64,000 bases of DNA from JBCBWG01 sp038523925 (GCA_038523925.1 JBCBIY010000010.1:1-64000); one strand, 5' to 3'; positions 53,730 through 63,445 are shown, counted from the stretch's first letter. Made by a program: numbers and translations. The notes: a model not told the origin generated them from the sequence alone.

Positions 53730-54764
53730 GCCGGTTATCGCCGCGTTGATCAACCGTTCGAGCGTTGCGTCTGACGGTGGGTCGAGCGCAAGCGCGATCT
53801 TTAAGGTGGCGCAGGTAGCGGCGAACGCCTGTTCTGCACCCGACGCTGGATCCAGTCGTGCGAGGTCCTTCTCCGTCGCAGCCAACCGCGCATCGTTGTC
53901 CCGCGCCATCTCCGACAATTGCGCACGCTCCCCCGCGGTGAACGCGTGATGATCTTTGAAGACGCGCGTTGCGATCACGTCGGCGCCGATGGCTCTCAGC
54001 GTGTCGAAGAAGCGGTCAGGGTTTGCGATGCCGGCGAAGGCGACAACGCGCGCGCCAGCGAGCCCGGCGTCCTCGGCCGGCACAATGCGACCGCTCATCT
54101 TGGGAACCGGCGGCGGGCCGTCGATCAGCTGCGCGAGCCTGGGTGTCTCAGGTGCCGCGCCGCTGCCTGAGCTGACGACGAGTGCCGCGTCGACGTATCC
54201 GGCGTGGGCCGCGATGCTCGCCCGGAGGGGCCCGCGTGGGATCACGTGACCGTTGCCAAACCCACGGGCCGCGTCGACGACGGCAATGGAAAGGTCGTGC
54301 GCAAGCCGGCGGTTTTGCAGGCCGTCGTCCATCAGGATGACGTCGATGTCGGCGCGGTCGGCCACGATTTGCCGTGCCCCTGCGAGCCGATCGGGCGAGA
54401 CCATGACGGGTAGGCCCCGCCCGTGCAGCAATCGCGCTTCGTCGCCAACAGACCGGGCCGAAGCCTCAGCCGTCACCCACGTTGGGCCGCGGACCGTGCC
54501 GCCGTAGCCGCGTGTTAGAATGGCCGGCCGGTGACCGCGAGCAACGAGGCGTTCAGCGATGTAGGCAACGGTGGGCGTTTTGCCGGAGCCGCCGGCTGTC
54601 AGGTTCCCGACGCAGATGACCGGGATGCCGACCCGGGCCCCGGTCCGGCTAAGCCGGCGCGCGGTTGCGCGGTTATAAACCCACGAGGCCGGCGCAAGCA
54701 GTGGCGCCCAAAGTGGCGGCTTCGCCTCAGCGTCGTACCACCATGCCGGCTCTTCAAGAGGCAC
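53715..54764 (-). CDS. lpxK: Tetraacyldisaccharide 4'-kinase
   Basis: A 349-residue LpxK. The N-terminus is PAWWYDAEAKPPLWAPLLAP, the Walker A is GNLTAGGSGKTPTV, then RPAILTRGYGG, GDEARLLHGRGLPV and the catalytic ILMDDGLQNRRLAHDL. It phosphorylates the lipid A disaccharide to lipid IVA at the inner membrane. It begins with GTG and its first 11 bases overlap the end of the acyltransferase-KdtA gene, so the two are coupled. Length is normal. Confidence 0.95.
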   Translation of the reverse strand: MPLEEPAWWYDAEAKPPLWAPLLAPASWVYNRATARRLSRTGARVGIPVICVGNLTAGGSGKTPTVAYIAERLVARGHRPAILTRGYGGTVRGPTWVTAEASARSVGDEARLLHGRGLPVMVSPDRLAGARQIVADRADIDVILMDDGLQNRRLAHDLSIAVVDAARGFGNGHVIPRGPLRASIAAHAGYVDAALVVSSGSGAAPETPRLAQLIDGPPPVPKMSGRIVPAEDAGLAGARVVAFAGIANPDRFFDTLRAIGADVIATRVFKDHHAFTAGERAQLSEMARDNDARLAATEKDLARLDPASGAEQAFAATCATLKIALALDPPSDATLERLINAAITGSGSV

Positions 54765-56802
54765 GCTTCAGGCTCGTCGCGTCGTCCGGTTCGCGCGTCG
54801 CCAGCAGCTCAAGGATGACGTTGCAGGTCTTCGCAAGCGCACCGCTGAGCGTCTCGAGCGCGTGGGTCGCCGCCGCTTGTGTTTCGGCGCGGGCCTCCGC
54901 CGACGTCAGCCAGCGTTCGGCCGTGGCGGCCATGGTTGTGGCATCCGTCACGGTCGCCGCGCCGCCGGCTGTGAGCAGGTGATGATAGACTTCCGCGAAG
55001 TTTGAGACGCGCGGCCCGGTCATGACCGGGCAGCCGGCGCGCACGGCTTCAATTGGGTTCTGCCCGCCATGCGGGACCAGCGAACCGCCGATAAATGCGG
55101 CATCGGCACAATCGAAGAAGAGTGCGAGTTCACCGATCGTGTCAGCAAGATAGATCTCATGCGCGGCCGACGGCATCTCGCCGCGACTGCGCCTGGAGAA
55201 GCTAAGGTCGCTTGCGCGGATTGCGTCTGCGACAGCATCGCCCCGTTCTGGATGGCGCGGGACGATGATCGTGATGAGATCCCCGACGCGGTCGCGCAGG
55301 GATTTATGTGCAGCAATGACGATCTCTTCTTCGCCATCGTGCGTGCTTGCTGCGAGAAACACAGGCCGGTTGCCGAGCGCCATGCCGACGCGGGCGCGGG
55401 CCGTCGCGTCGATCGCCTGACCCGGGGCGTCGATCTTGAGGTTGCCGAACTGGCGAACATCTCGCGCGCCGAGCGACCGGAAGCGCCGCGCAATGGACTT
55501 ATCCTGCGCAAGCACAACGCGAATGCGCGAGAAGAGCTGGCCCGCGAGACCCGGCACCTTGCGCCAGCGCTGAAAGGATCTGAGCGAGATGCGCGCGTTG
55601 GCGAGCACGATCGGGACGCTGCGCGCCGACGTCTCGACGAGCAGGTTGGGCCACAAATCGCTCTCGGTCAGCACGGCAAGGCTTGGCTGCCAGTGGGCAA
55701 GAAAGCGGCGCATGGCGGCCGGCGTGTCAAACGGGATGACCTGATGGATCGCGCCAACCGGCAGGCGGTCGCTGGCGAGCTGTGCTGACGTGCGCGTGCC
55801 TGTGGTCAGCAGCATGGTGTGATCGGGTCTTGCTCTCGCGATCTCGTGGATCACGGGCATGATGGCGTTGGCCTCGCCAATACTGGCTGCGTGAAACCAG
55901 ACCAGTGGGCCGCTTGGCCGATGATGCGTTGTCTGCGCGAGACGTTCCGGGCGGCGCTTGGGGTCCTCCTTGCCCTTCCGCTCGCGGCGGTTGAGCAACA
56001 GCGGAACGGCGGGCGACGCAAGCGCCGTCAACGCTCTGTAGAGTTTTAGGCGCAGACCGATGCCAAGCGGCGGCGCGTCTGGCGCCATGGCGGCCGCCGG
56101 TGTTGCCTTGATGAGATCGCCGCCTGCGAGTTCGTAGGCGCGTGTCGTTATGCGGTTCAGTTCGGCTTCCACCGCAGCGCGCGCAGTCTCAAGTGCTGCT
56201 TCGTCTGCGGTGCGCGGCACGTTGATCGGGTCGCCCGTGACGAGCGCCAGTCGTGAGAACGGAAGGTTGAGCGTCATCCGCGACCACGTATTGAACGCGA
56301 TGAACCGCCGGCTTGCGACGGCGACCGGCAGGATCGGCCGACCGGAGTGTTTTGCAAGTGCCACGATCCCGAGCCCGGCGGTGCGCGGCGAACTCGGCGG
56401 CACGTCTGCGGTCATGGCGACATTGTCGCCCTGTTCCAGCGCCCGGAGCGCGCCCACGAGCGCTGCCCGCCCGCCACGGTCCTTCTTGCGCTCGCCAGCG
56501 CCTGCGCCGCGAATCAGCGGCATGTCGAATCGCGCGAGCGCCTGGCTCAGCAGGTCCCCATCGCCATGCCGCGCGACCATTGCGGCCGTCGTCACCTCGT
56601 CCGATGGGTTGATCGCCGGGATCATCATGAACTGGCCGTGCCACATCGCGATAATCTGTGGTGTGGCAGCCACATAGCGCTCCACAGCATCGTCGGGCTC
56701 AACCGTCAGCCGCGAGGTGCCGCGCACAAGCTTGATGTAGCGCGCAATGGCCCGCCCATAGAGGCCACGAACCGCATCGGATTTAGCGAGCTTCGGCGAC
56801 AT
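54754..56802 (-). CDS. waaA: Fused lysophospholipid acyltransferase-like (DUF374) and Kdo transferase KdtA
   Basis: A 682-residue two-domain protein in one uninterrupted frame. Residues about 10-225 are a DUF374/LPLAT-like acyltransferase domain: AMWHGQFMMIPA (His55), RGGRAALVGALRALEQGDNV and PILPVAVAS. Residues about 250-675 are a complete KdtA glycosyltransferase: LKLYRALTALASPAVPLLLN, the catalytic HAASIGE (304-310), ESDLWPNLL, and GGSLVPHGGQNPIEA in the C-terminal lobe. KdtA adds Kdo to lipid IVA. In related genomes the two are usually separate adjacent genes. I start at the ATG 56802; the frame opens with a TTG at 56898. Confidence 0.92.
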   Translation of the reverse strand: MSPKLAKSDAVRGLYGRAIARYIKLVRGTSRLTVEPDDAVERYVAATPQIIAMWHGQFMMIPAINPSDEVTTAAMVARHGDGDLLSQALARFDMPLIRGAGAGERKKDRGGRAALVGALRALEQGDNVAMTADVPPSSPRTAGLGIVALAKHSGRPILPVAVASRRFIAFNTWSRMTLNLPFSRLALVTGDPINVPRTADEAALETARAAVEAELNRITTRAYELAGGDLIKATPAAAMAPDAPPLGIGLRLKLYRALTALASPAVPLLLNRRERKGKEDPKRRPERLAQTTHHRPSGPLVWFHAASIGEANAIMPVIHEIARARPDHTMLLTTGTRTSAQLASDRLPVGAIHQVIPFDTPAAMRRFLAHWQPSLAVLTESDLWPNLLVETSARSVPIVLANARISLRSFQRWRKVPGLAGQLFSRIRVVLAQDKSIARRFRSLGARDVRQFGNLKIDAPGQAIDATARARVGMALGNRPVFLAASTHDGEEEIVIAAHKSLRDRVGDLITIIVPRHPERGDAVADAIRASDLSFSRRSRGEMPSAAHEIYLADTIGELALFFDCADAAFIGGSLVPHGGQNPIEAVRAGCPVMTGPRVSNFAEVYHHLLTAGGAATVTDATTMAATAERWLTSAEARAETQAAATHALETLSGALAKTCNVILELLATREPDDATSLKRAS

Positions 56803-57031
56803 TGGCGGGGGTCTGCTGGTATGCGGCGTGTGCGCTGCTTTGGCGGGTTTCGTTTGGTGCGCGGTCTGACGGTCAGCGGGGTCGATCACGATTTGCAACA
56901 GCGCATAACACGTAACACCCAGGCCGCCACACCCACTGATGTGGCTTCCATGCCGATATCCCTCTCGTCAGGCAATGGCGAAGCGCGGTACAAGACCGCT
57001 GATGTGTGGTGAGAACTGACCTGACGCCTAC

Positions 57032-57775
57032 GTGCCGATCGCGACCTACAGAAAACATGCAAGCCGCGTTCTGACCCGCGCCACCCGCGCGAGCCGCTCG
57101 CTGCTTGTGGACAAGACCCCGGGCCCGTTGCGGCGCTGGCTGGCGCCCGTCGGCCTGCATGCAGACATGCTGTTCGTCGACCACGGCATTTTTCGGGTCG
57201 CCTATCTCAATCGACACCAGCTCGGCCCCGATGCGCAACGCGCCGCGCAACCGACACCGGGACAGGTCCGGCGGCTAGCGAATCGCGGCCTCAAAACGAT
57301 CATCAACCTGCGGGGCGTGCGCCAGTGCGGCTCGTTCTGGCTGGAACAGCGCGCATGCGAGAAGCACGGCGTCGAACTCGTCAACTTCACCGTCCGATCG
57401 CGCGGCGCGCCGACCCGCAACGAAGTCCACGGCGCGAAAAAGATCTTTGATGAGATCTCGTACCCGATGCTGTTGCACTGCAAGTCAGGCGCAGACCGGG
57501 CGGGTCTCATGAGCGTTCTCTACATGCACATCCGCGGCGGGCTGCCGATCGAAGAGGCGCGCGCACAGCTCGCTCTTCGGTTCGGCCACATCCGGCAAGC
57601 CAAGACGGGCATCCTCGACGCGTTCTTCGACCAGTATGTCGACTACAACGCGAAGACGCCGATCTCATTCTTCGAGTGGGTCGATACCGTCTACGATCCG
57701 CAGGCGCTGATCGACAGCTTCGAATCGCGCTCGTGGGCGGACCGGCTGGTCGACGGAATTCTGAGGCGGGAATAG
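57032..57775 (+). CDS. Cysteine-based protein tyrosine/dual-specificity phosphatase family protein
   Basis: A 247-residue protein with a PTP-type P-loop HCKSGADRAG (Cys150, Arg156; C-x5-R). Before it come a hydrophobic HADMLFVDHGIFRVA and the LKTIINLRGVRQCGSF strand, which matches the DSP general-acid region. A basic N-terminus (about 1-40) has no signal peptide. It lies between the lipid A genes and the MsbA-like exporter, on the opposite strand to both, which suggests a role with a phosphorylated lipid or sugar rather than with protein, but this is inference. The start is a GTG; a weak ribosome site precedes it. Confidence 0.8.
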   Translation: MPIATYRKHASRVLTRATRASRSLLVDKTPGPLRRWLAPVGLHADMLFVDHGIFRVAYLNRHQLGPDAQRAAQPTPGQVRRLANRGLKTIINLRGVRQCGSFWLEQRACEKHGVELVNFTVRSRGAPTRNEVHGAKKIFDEISYPMLLHCKSGADRAGLMSVLYMHIRGGLPIEEARAQLALRFGHIRQAKTGILDAFFDQYVDYNAKTPISFFEWVDTVYDPQALIDSFESRSWADRLVDGILRRE

Positions 57776-57783
57776 CGCGGCGC

Positions 57784-59619
57784 TTACTTCGCGGTCGCCG
57801 GCGCGTCGATCGGATGATCGCCCGGCACCGACGGCGCGGACGCCGCTTCAGCCTTTTTGTCATCCTGGAACTGCGTGCGATGCAGGCCGGCATAAATGCC
57901 GTCACGCGCAATGAGTTCACTATGGCTGCCCTGCTCGACAATCCGGCCACGGTCCATGACGCAGATGACGTCGGCGTTGCGAACGGTCGAGAGGCGGTGG
58001 GCAATGACGAGCGTCGTCCGGTCCTGGGTCAGGCGGGCGAGGGCTGCTTGCACAAGTTCTTCTGATTCCGCGTCGAGCGCGCTGGTGGCTTCGTCCAGCA
58101 GCAGGATCGGCGCATCGCGAAGGATCGCGCGCGCAAGCGCAATGCGCTGACGCTGGCCGCCAGACAGACGCGATCCGTCATCGCCGACCACGGTCTCGTA
58201 CCCGGCCGGTTGCGCGCGAATGAACGTGTCGGCTGCAGCGGCCTCGGCTGCTGCGACGATCTCTTCATCAGTTGCAGTGAGGCGGCCAAGGCGGATGTTC
58301 TCCGCAATTGTGTCATCGAACAGCGCAACATCCTGCGAGACGATTGAGATGTTGTCGCGCAGGCTTGCGATCGTGACGTCGCGGATGTCCTGGCCGTCGA
58401 TCAGAATGCGGCCGGCGGTGACGTCAAACAGCCGCGGGACAAGATTGACGAGCGTTGACTTGCCACCGCCGGAACGACCGACGAGCGCAACTGTCGTCCC
58501 GGGCGCGATATCGAGCGTGACGCCGTCAAGCGCCGGCACATCGGTGTTGGGGTATTGAAAAGAAGCCGCATCGAACTGGATTGCGCCGTGATCAACCTTG
58601 ATGGGCTCCGCGGTCGCAGCTTCAGCCGTCGCCGGCATCGTGTCGAGGAGGCCATAGATGCGTTCGCCAGCCGCAATCCCTTCCTGGATGCGGCCAAGCA
58701 GGGACCCAAGCCCGCGGATCGGTTGCGCGGCCATCAGGAGCGCGCTGACGAACCCCATGAAATCACCAACGGTCGATTCGCCCGACGCGATGCGCCAGTA
58801 AGCAAGCGCAATAACCCCCGCGACCGCGATGCCCCCGAGGGCCTCAAGCATGGGGTCAATCTGCGACTTGGTGCGGACAGCCTTCATCCGGAGCTTGAAG
58901 TTGTTTTCAAACGCATCGGAGGCTTGGCGGTCGGCGTAGTTTTCCAGCCGGTAGGCTTTGATCAGCCGCGGCGCGCTGAAGATCTGCGTCAGGCCGGATG
59001 TCATGTCGCCGAGGTGACTTTGCGTCCGCTTGGCGACTTTGCGCAGGCGTTCGCTGATCGAAATGATCGGCCATGCGGCAATCGGATAGATGCAGAGGAC
59101 GACGACCGACATCACCCAGTCGAGGTAGAACATCGTGCCGACGAGCACTATGACGGAGAGCGTGTCCCGAATTGCTGAGTTGAGCGCCGCCGTCGCCGCG
59201 GTTTCGACGAAGGTGACATCGTGGGTCAGGCGCGAGACGGAGTGGCCGGGTGCCTCTTTGGTCAGCCGCGCGAAGTCGAGCGAGATTAAATGGCGGAAGA
59301 CGTGCTTGCGCAGATCCGTCGAGAGCCGCGCAATGAGGCCGGTGCTCAGCACGCTTTGAGCGTACAGAAACAGGCTCCGCGCCAGCGTGACGGCGACGAC
59401 GGCCCCGAGAATGTAGAGGAGGATGCCCGACTGGTTCGCGAGGAGCGAGTCGAACGAGACCTTGATGATCAGCGGGTAGGCGCCGGTCGCCGCGGACAGC
59501 CCGGCTGTCACCAACAACACAATGCCGAGTTGGCGCCACCGTGGGAAAACCCACTCGCGCACAAAGCGCGTTGTCACCTCGCGCGGCGTCATCGGTGTTG
59601 CGTGATCAGCTTTGGCCAT
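57784..59619 (-). CDS. msbA: MsbA-like ABC transporter, ATPase and permease in one chain
   Basis: A 611-residue half-transporter. The membrane domain (about 20-325, six helices) is followed by an ATPase domain (about 345-590) with Walker A VGRSGGGKSTLV, signature LSGGQRQRIALARA, Walker B ILLLDEATSALD and the H-loop IAHRLSTV. As a homodimer it would flip lipid A core across the inner membrane; its place beside waaA and lpxK supports that. The start overlaps the stop of the DUF4170 gene as TGATG. A C-terminal Ala/Pro/Asp-rich tail is not part of the family core. Confidence 0.92.
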   Translation of the reverse strand: MAKADHATPMTPREVTTRFVREWVFPRWRQLGIVLLVTAGLSAATGAYPLIIKVSFDSLLANQSGILLYILGAVVAVTLARSLFLYAQSVLSTGLIARLSTDLRKHVFRHLISLDFARLTKEAPGHSVSRLTHDVTFVETAATAALNSAIRDTLSVIVLVGTMFYLDWVMSVVVLCIYPIAAWPIISISERLRKVAKRTQSHLGDMTSGLTQIFSAPRLIKAYRLENYADRQASDAFENNFKLRMKAVRTKSQIDPMLEALGGIAVAGVIALAYWRIASGESTVGDFMGFVSALLMAAQPIRGLGSLLGRIQEGIAAGERIYGLLDTMPATAEAATAEPIKVDHGAIQFDAASFQYPNTDVPALDGVTLDIAPGTTVALVGRSGGGKSTLVNLVPRLFDVTAGRILIDGQDIRDVTIASLRDNISIVSQDVALFDDTIAENIRLGRLTATDEEIVAAAEAAAADTFIRAQPAGYETVVGDDGSRLSGGQRQRIALARAILRDAPILLLDEATSALDAESEELVQAALARLTQDRTTLVIAHRLSTVRNADVICVMDRGRIVEQGSHSELIARDGIYAGLHRTQFQDDKKAEAASAPSVPGDHPIDAPATAK

Positions 59620-59873
59620 CAGGCGGCCGGGTCAGTGTCCGGGTCAAGCAGGCGGTGCAGGTGGACGATGAAGTACCGTGTCTCTGCGCTGTCCACGGTG
59701 CGCTGAGCGGCATCACGCCAGGCGGCTTCAGCGGCTGCGTAGTCCGGATAGATGCCGACGATGTCGAGCTTATCGAGGTCGCGGAACGTAATGCCCTCGA
59801 GATCCGTCAGTTGCCCGCCGAAGACGAGGTGAAGCAGTTGCTTCGGTTCCTGACCGGGCTCTTTGTCCGCCAT
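59619..59873 (-). CDS. DUF4170 domain-containing protein
   Basis: An 84-residue protein matching DUF4170 over most of its length: LHLVFGGQLTDLEGITFRD, LDKLDIVGIYPDYAAAEAAW and ETRYFIVHLHRLLDPD. The family is found in Alphaproteobacteria, almost always upstream of the KdtA/LpxK block (from memory), and is uncharacterised. It is cytoplasmic, with alpha/beta secondary structure expected. Its stop codon overlaps the MsbA-like start as TGATG, which points to a coupled role in lipid A export or regulation (inference). Confidence 0.9.
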   Translation of the reverse strand: MADKEPGQEPKQLLHLVFGGQLTDLEGITFRDLDKLDIVGIYPDYAAAEAAWRDAAQRTVDSAETRYFIVHLHRLLDPDTDPAA

Positions 59874-59979
59874 GAGTTTCTGTCTCCCGTCGCAGTGGGT
59901 CGCCGTGCCAGCCTAGATTGCCGGCCTTGAGCGGTCGTGCCTGAGCCGCGGCGCACATGCAAGCAGACGCGCAGCCGGA

Positions 59980-60936
59980 TCAGATTCCGATCAGGATAAT
60001 CTCAAGGAGAAGACCGGCAAATAGGGCCCAGCCGACCCATTGGTTGGACTTGAAGCGAACGAGGCAATTGCCCCCGTCGGCGGTATCGAGCGTCAGTGTT
60101 TGCCAGGCGAGCACAACGCCCACAGCAAGGAGCGCGGCAAATGCGATGCCGGTCGCCCCGCTCATCGCGATCGCCATGCCCCACGTCACGAGGGCTGCCG
60201 CATAGAGCGCCGCCACGGCCGGTTGGGTCATGTCACCGAACTTGATCGCGGTCGACTTGAGCCCAATCATCGCGTCGTCTTCGGCATCTTGATGCGCATA
60301 GATCGTGTCGTAGCCGACAGTCCAGAGGATGCAGCCGATGTAGAGGAGGATTGGTGCAATCGCGAGCCCTCCGGTCACTGCCGCCCAGCCGACCAGTGCG
60401 CCCCACATGAACGTGACGCCGAGGACGACCTGCGGCCAGTAGGTGTAGCGCTTGGCAAAGGGATAGAGCGCGATGGGGCCGAGCGAGACGATGCCGAGGA
60501 AGATCGTGAACGTATTGAACTGGATCAGCACGACGAAGCCGATCAGCGACAGCGCAACGGCGAATGCGAACGCTGCTTTGACGCTGACCTGACCAGACGG
60601 GATCGGCCGCGACGCTGTCCGCGCGACCTTCGCGTCATAGTCGCGGTCGACGATGTCGTTCCACGTGCAGCCGGCCCCGCGCATCACGAATGCGCCGATC
60701 GTAAAGAGGATGCCGTACCAGACGTTGTAGCCAGCGTGGCCCACAGAGAGGTGCGCAAGCGCCTGCGACCAAAGGCAGGGGAACAGCAGGAGCCATGCCC
60801 CAATCGGGCGGTCGGCGCGCGCGAGCCTTAAGTAGGGCCGCAGGGCTTCCGGCGCCTGCGTATCGACCCAGTTGCCGGACGCAGCATCGGCGACAGGCGC
60901 GTCGGATTTCATGCTGTCTGAGGAGTCAACCGTCAT
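59980..60936 (-). CDS. ubiA: 4-hydroxybenzoate polyprenyltransferase
   Basis: A 318-residue membrane prenyltransferase with about eight helices. The first Asp-rich motif is NDIVDRDYDAKVARTASRP; the second is YDTIYAHQDAEDDAMIGLKS, both with the Mg2+-binding Asp residues. It attaches the isoprenoid tail to 4-hydroxybenzoate in ubiquinone synthesis. The N-terminal 25 residues are polar. It is divergent from rsmE, with 140 bp between starts. Confidence 0.95.
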   Translation of the reverse strand: MTVDSSDSMKSDAPVADAASGNWVDTQAPEALRPYLRLARADRPIGAWLLLFPCLWSQALAHLSVGHAGYNVWYGILFTIGAFVMRGAGCTWNDIVDRDYDAKVARTASRPIPSGQVSVKAAFAFAVALSLIGFVVLIQFNTFTIFLGIVSLGPIALYPFAKRYTYWPQVVLGVTFMWGALVGWAAVTGGLAIAPILLYIGCILWTVGYDTIYAHQDAEDDAMIGLKSTAIKFGDMTQPAVAALYAAALVTWGMAIAMSGATGIAFAALLAVGVVLAWQTLTLDTADGGNCLVRFKSNQWVGWALFAGLLLEIILIGI

Positions 60937-61076
60937 GGCACCGGACGTTTGGCAGGGCGCGGCCGGAGTTGCGTCGCTGCAGTGTTCCCCCGTCCCCTGG
61001 TGTCACTTAAAGATACCCATCCGCGTTTGGCGATGTGTCCGATGGTGGCAGATCGGTGGAGAAGTGGACTGCGCCC

Positions 61077-61823
61077 ATGGCCGTCAGAGATTTGAGATCG
61101 CAGCGCCTCTACCTCGATGCGCCATTGCAGGCCGGTTCTGAAATCGCGCTGACATCTGAGCAGGCGCATTACCTTGCAAACGTGCTCCGCGCGAAGGCGG
61201 GCATGGAACTGCTTGTCTTCAACGGCCGGGACGGGGAGTGGTTGGCCGGCCTTGCCGAGGTATCGCGGAAGTCCGGTACGCTGCGGGTCGTGAGCCAGAC
61301 GCGCGCGCAGACTGACGGTCCGGATGTCACTTACATGTTTGCCCCGCTAAAGCGTGCGCGCCTCGACTACCTCGTCCAGAAAGCAACGGAACTCGGTGTC
61401 CGGCGCATCGTGCCGGTGCTGACGGCACACACGGTCGCTGATCGCGTCAACTTGGACCGCATGCGCGCGAATGTGATTGAGGCTGCTGAGCAATGCGGCG
61501 TGTTGCGATTGCCAGAGCTTGTCGCGCCGCAAAAGCTGAACGCGGCCCTTGATGCTTGGCCGGCATCAGCGCCGCTCATCTTCTGTGATGAGGCAGCCGC
61601 CGTCTCAGATCCGGTGACGACCCTGTCCGCCGTGCCGCGTGCGCCGATCGCCGTCCTCATCGGCCCGGAAGGCGGGTTTTCAGCAAACGAGCGCGCAGAC
61701 ATCCTGGCGCGCGAAAACGTGACCGCCGTGTCGCTCGGCCCCCGGGTGATGAGGGCGGATACCGCGGCAGTGGCGATCCTGTCGCTGGTCAACGCAACGC
61801 TTGGAGACTGGCGCGCGTTCTAA
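61077..61823 (+). CDS. rsmE: 16S rRNA (uracil1498-N3)-methyltransferase
   Basis: A 248-residue SPOUT methyltransferase. The N-terminal PUA-like domain (QRLYLDAPLQAGSEIALTSE, LANVLRAKAGMELLVFNG) precedes the knotted domain with QKATELGVRRIVPVLTAHT, EAAEQCGVLRLPEL and the SAM-binding LIGPEGGFSANER and SLGPRVMRADTAAV. It methylates U1498 in the 30S decoding region. The frame opens at a GTG (61035), but the first ATG, at 61077, gives the family start. gshA follows after 120 bp. Confidence 0.95.
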   Translation: MAVRDLRSQRLYLDAPLQAGSEIALTSEQAHYLANVLRAKAGMELLVFNGRDGEWLAGLAEVSRKSGTLRVVSQTRAQTDGPDVTYMFAPLKRARLDYLVQKATELGVRRIVPVLTAHTVADRVNLDRMRANVIEAAEQCGVLRLPELVAPQKLNAALDAWPASAPLIFCDEAAAVSDPVTTLSAVPRAPIAVLIGPEGGFSANERADILARENVTAVSLGPRVMRADTAAVAILSLVNATLGDWRAF

Positions 61824-61943
61824 GCGGGCTGGACTAAGTTCGTGGGCCTGCGCATAACGCAAAAGACTGGCGCTTTGGCTGAAGGCTTACCGACAGCCGC
61901 CGTGCGTCGGCTCGGTCCGACTTTGGAGCGTGTGGAGGGCTGA

Positions 61944-63326
61944 ATGTCGACGAAGCAGCCAGGTGCGGTCAGCCCGCCGATTGAAAGCCGCGACGACCTC
62001 ATCGGCTGGATTGCCGCCGGCGAGAAGCCCGCGAGTGATTGGCGCATCGGCACTGAGCACGAGAAGTTTCCGTTCCTGACAGAGGACCGATCGCCGGTCG
62101 CTTACGACGGCCCGTCCGGCATTGGCGCGCTGATGCAGGCACTCATCAGCGAATACCGCTGGGAGCCGATCTGCGAGGACGGCAACGTGATCGCGCTCAA
62201 GCGTCCGCGCGGCGAGGGCTCCGAGACGATCTCGCTGGAGCCGGGCGGTCAGTTCGAACTTTCGGGTGCGCCGCTTGAGAGCGTGCACGAGACTTGTTCC
62301 GAAGCCGGGGAGCACCTGCGCCAATGTCTCGCGGTTGGCGAGCGGCTCGGCATTGGCTTTCTCGGCCTTGGCTTCGCGCCGACGTGGACGCGGGACCAAA
62401 TGCCGACGATGCCCAAGCCGCGCTATGCGGTGATGACCCGGTACATGCCGGAAGTCGGGCGCGACGGGCTCGACATGATGTACCGGACGACCACGATCCA
62501 GGTGAACCTGGATTTCGGCTCTGAAGCCGACATGGTCAAAAAGCTCCGCGTGTCGTTCGCGCTCCAGCCGATCGCGACTGCGCTGTTTGCAAGCTCGCCG
62601 TTCAAGGAAGGCAAGCCGAACGGTTACAAGTCACTCCGCAGCGAAGTCTGGCGCGACACCGACCCTGGCCGGACCGGCATGCTGCCTTTCGTGTTTGAAG
62701 ATGGGATGGGCTATGAGCGCTGGGTCGACTACGCGCTCGATGTGCCGATGTACTTCGTCTACCGCGACGGCAATTACATTGACGCAGCCGGCCTGTCGTT
62801 CCGCGACTTCCTCGACGGCAAGCTCGCCGTCCTGCCCGGCGAGAAGCCAACGGAAGATGATTGGTCGGATCATCTGACGACCATCTTTCCTGAGGCGCGC
62901 TTAAAGCGCTTCATCGAGATGCGCGGCGCTGACGGCGGCCCCTGGCGACGGATTTGCGCGTTGCCTGCGTTTTGGGTTGGACTGCTGTACGACGCTGTGG
63001 CCCTCGATGAAGCCTGGCAGCTCGTCAGGGACTGGTCGGCGGATGAGCGTCAGGCCATGCGAGACGCGGTGCCGCGCGATGGATTGCAAACGTCGTTCCG
63101 CAACCGGACGGTGCAGGATCTCGCGAAGGATGCGGCGAAGATCGCGGCCGGCGGTTTGAAACGCCGCGCCCGCCTCAACAGCCGCGGCGATGACGAGACC
63201 ATTTTCCTGCATTCCGTCGAAGAGGCCGCAGCCACCGGTCGAAGCCCTGCCGATGAACTGCTCAATCGCTACGAGAAGTCGTGGAAGGGCGACATCGCCC
63301 GGGTTTTTGAAGAGTATGCGTTCTAA
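61944..63326 (+). CDS. gshA: Glutamate-cysteine ligase (plant/alphaproteobacterial type)
   Basis: A 460-residue glutamate-cysteine ligase of the plant-type family. WRIGTEHEKFPFL and SLEPGGQFELSGAPLESVHET form the ATP/Glu site; TTIQVNLDFGSEADMVKKLRVS and EMRGADGGPWRRICALPAF are characteristic. It makes gamma-glutamylcysteine, the first step of glutathione synthesis. GGAGG lies six bases before the ATG. No gshB is in the window. Downstream is a promoter-like TATAAT before a small cysteine-rich gene. Confidence 0.96.
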   Translation: MSTKQPGAVSPPIESRDDLIGWIAAGEKPASDWRIGTEHEKFPFLTEDRSPVAYDGPSGIGALMQALISEYRWEPICEDGNVIALKRPRGEGSETISLEPGGQFELSGAPLESVHETCSEAGEHLRQCLAVGERLGIGFLGLGFAPTWTRDQMPTMPKPRYAVMTRYMPEVGRDGLDMMYRTTTIQVNLDFGSEADMVKKLRVSFALQPIATALFASSPFKEGKPNGYKSLRSEVWRDTDPGRTGMLPFVFEDGMGYERWVDYALDVPMYFVYRDGNYIDAAGLSFRDFLDGKLAVLPGEKPTEDDWSDHLTTIFPEARLKRFIEMRGADGGPWRRICALPAFWVGLLYDAVALDEAWQLVRDWSADERQAMRDAVPRDGLQTSFRNRTVQDLAKDAAKIAAGGLKRRARLNSRGDDETIFLHSVEEAAATGRSPADELLNRYEKSWKGDIARVFEEYAF

Positions 63327-63377
63327 GTATAAGGCGAGCCGTCGTGCCTGAGTTCAGGCTGTATTCATCACGCTCCG

Positions 63378-63383
63378 TATAAT
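63378..63383 (+). promoter_or_regulatory. TATAAT -10 box upstream of the six-cysteine protein gene
   Basis: A perfect TATAAT 63 bp before the next start codon. The -35 region is poor (TTCAGG at 63353, spacing 19). A short hairpin GCCTG-AGTT-CAGGC (63346-63359) precedes it and may end gshA transcripts or act as an operator. Confidence 0.4.
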
Positions 63384-63445
63384 GCTTGGCTCAACATTGA
63401 GGCTGGCATGTTGCTGCCGCCCCCCGTCGATCCAGGAGAGGGCCA

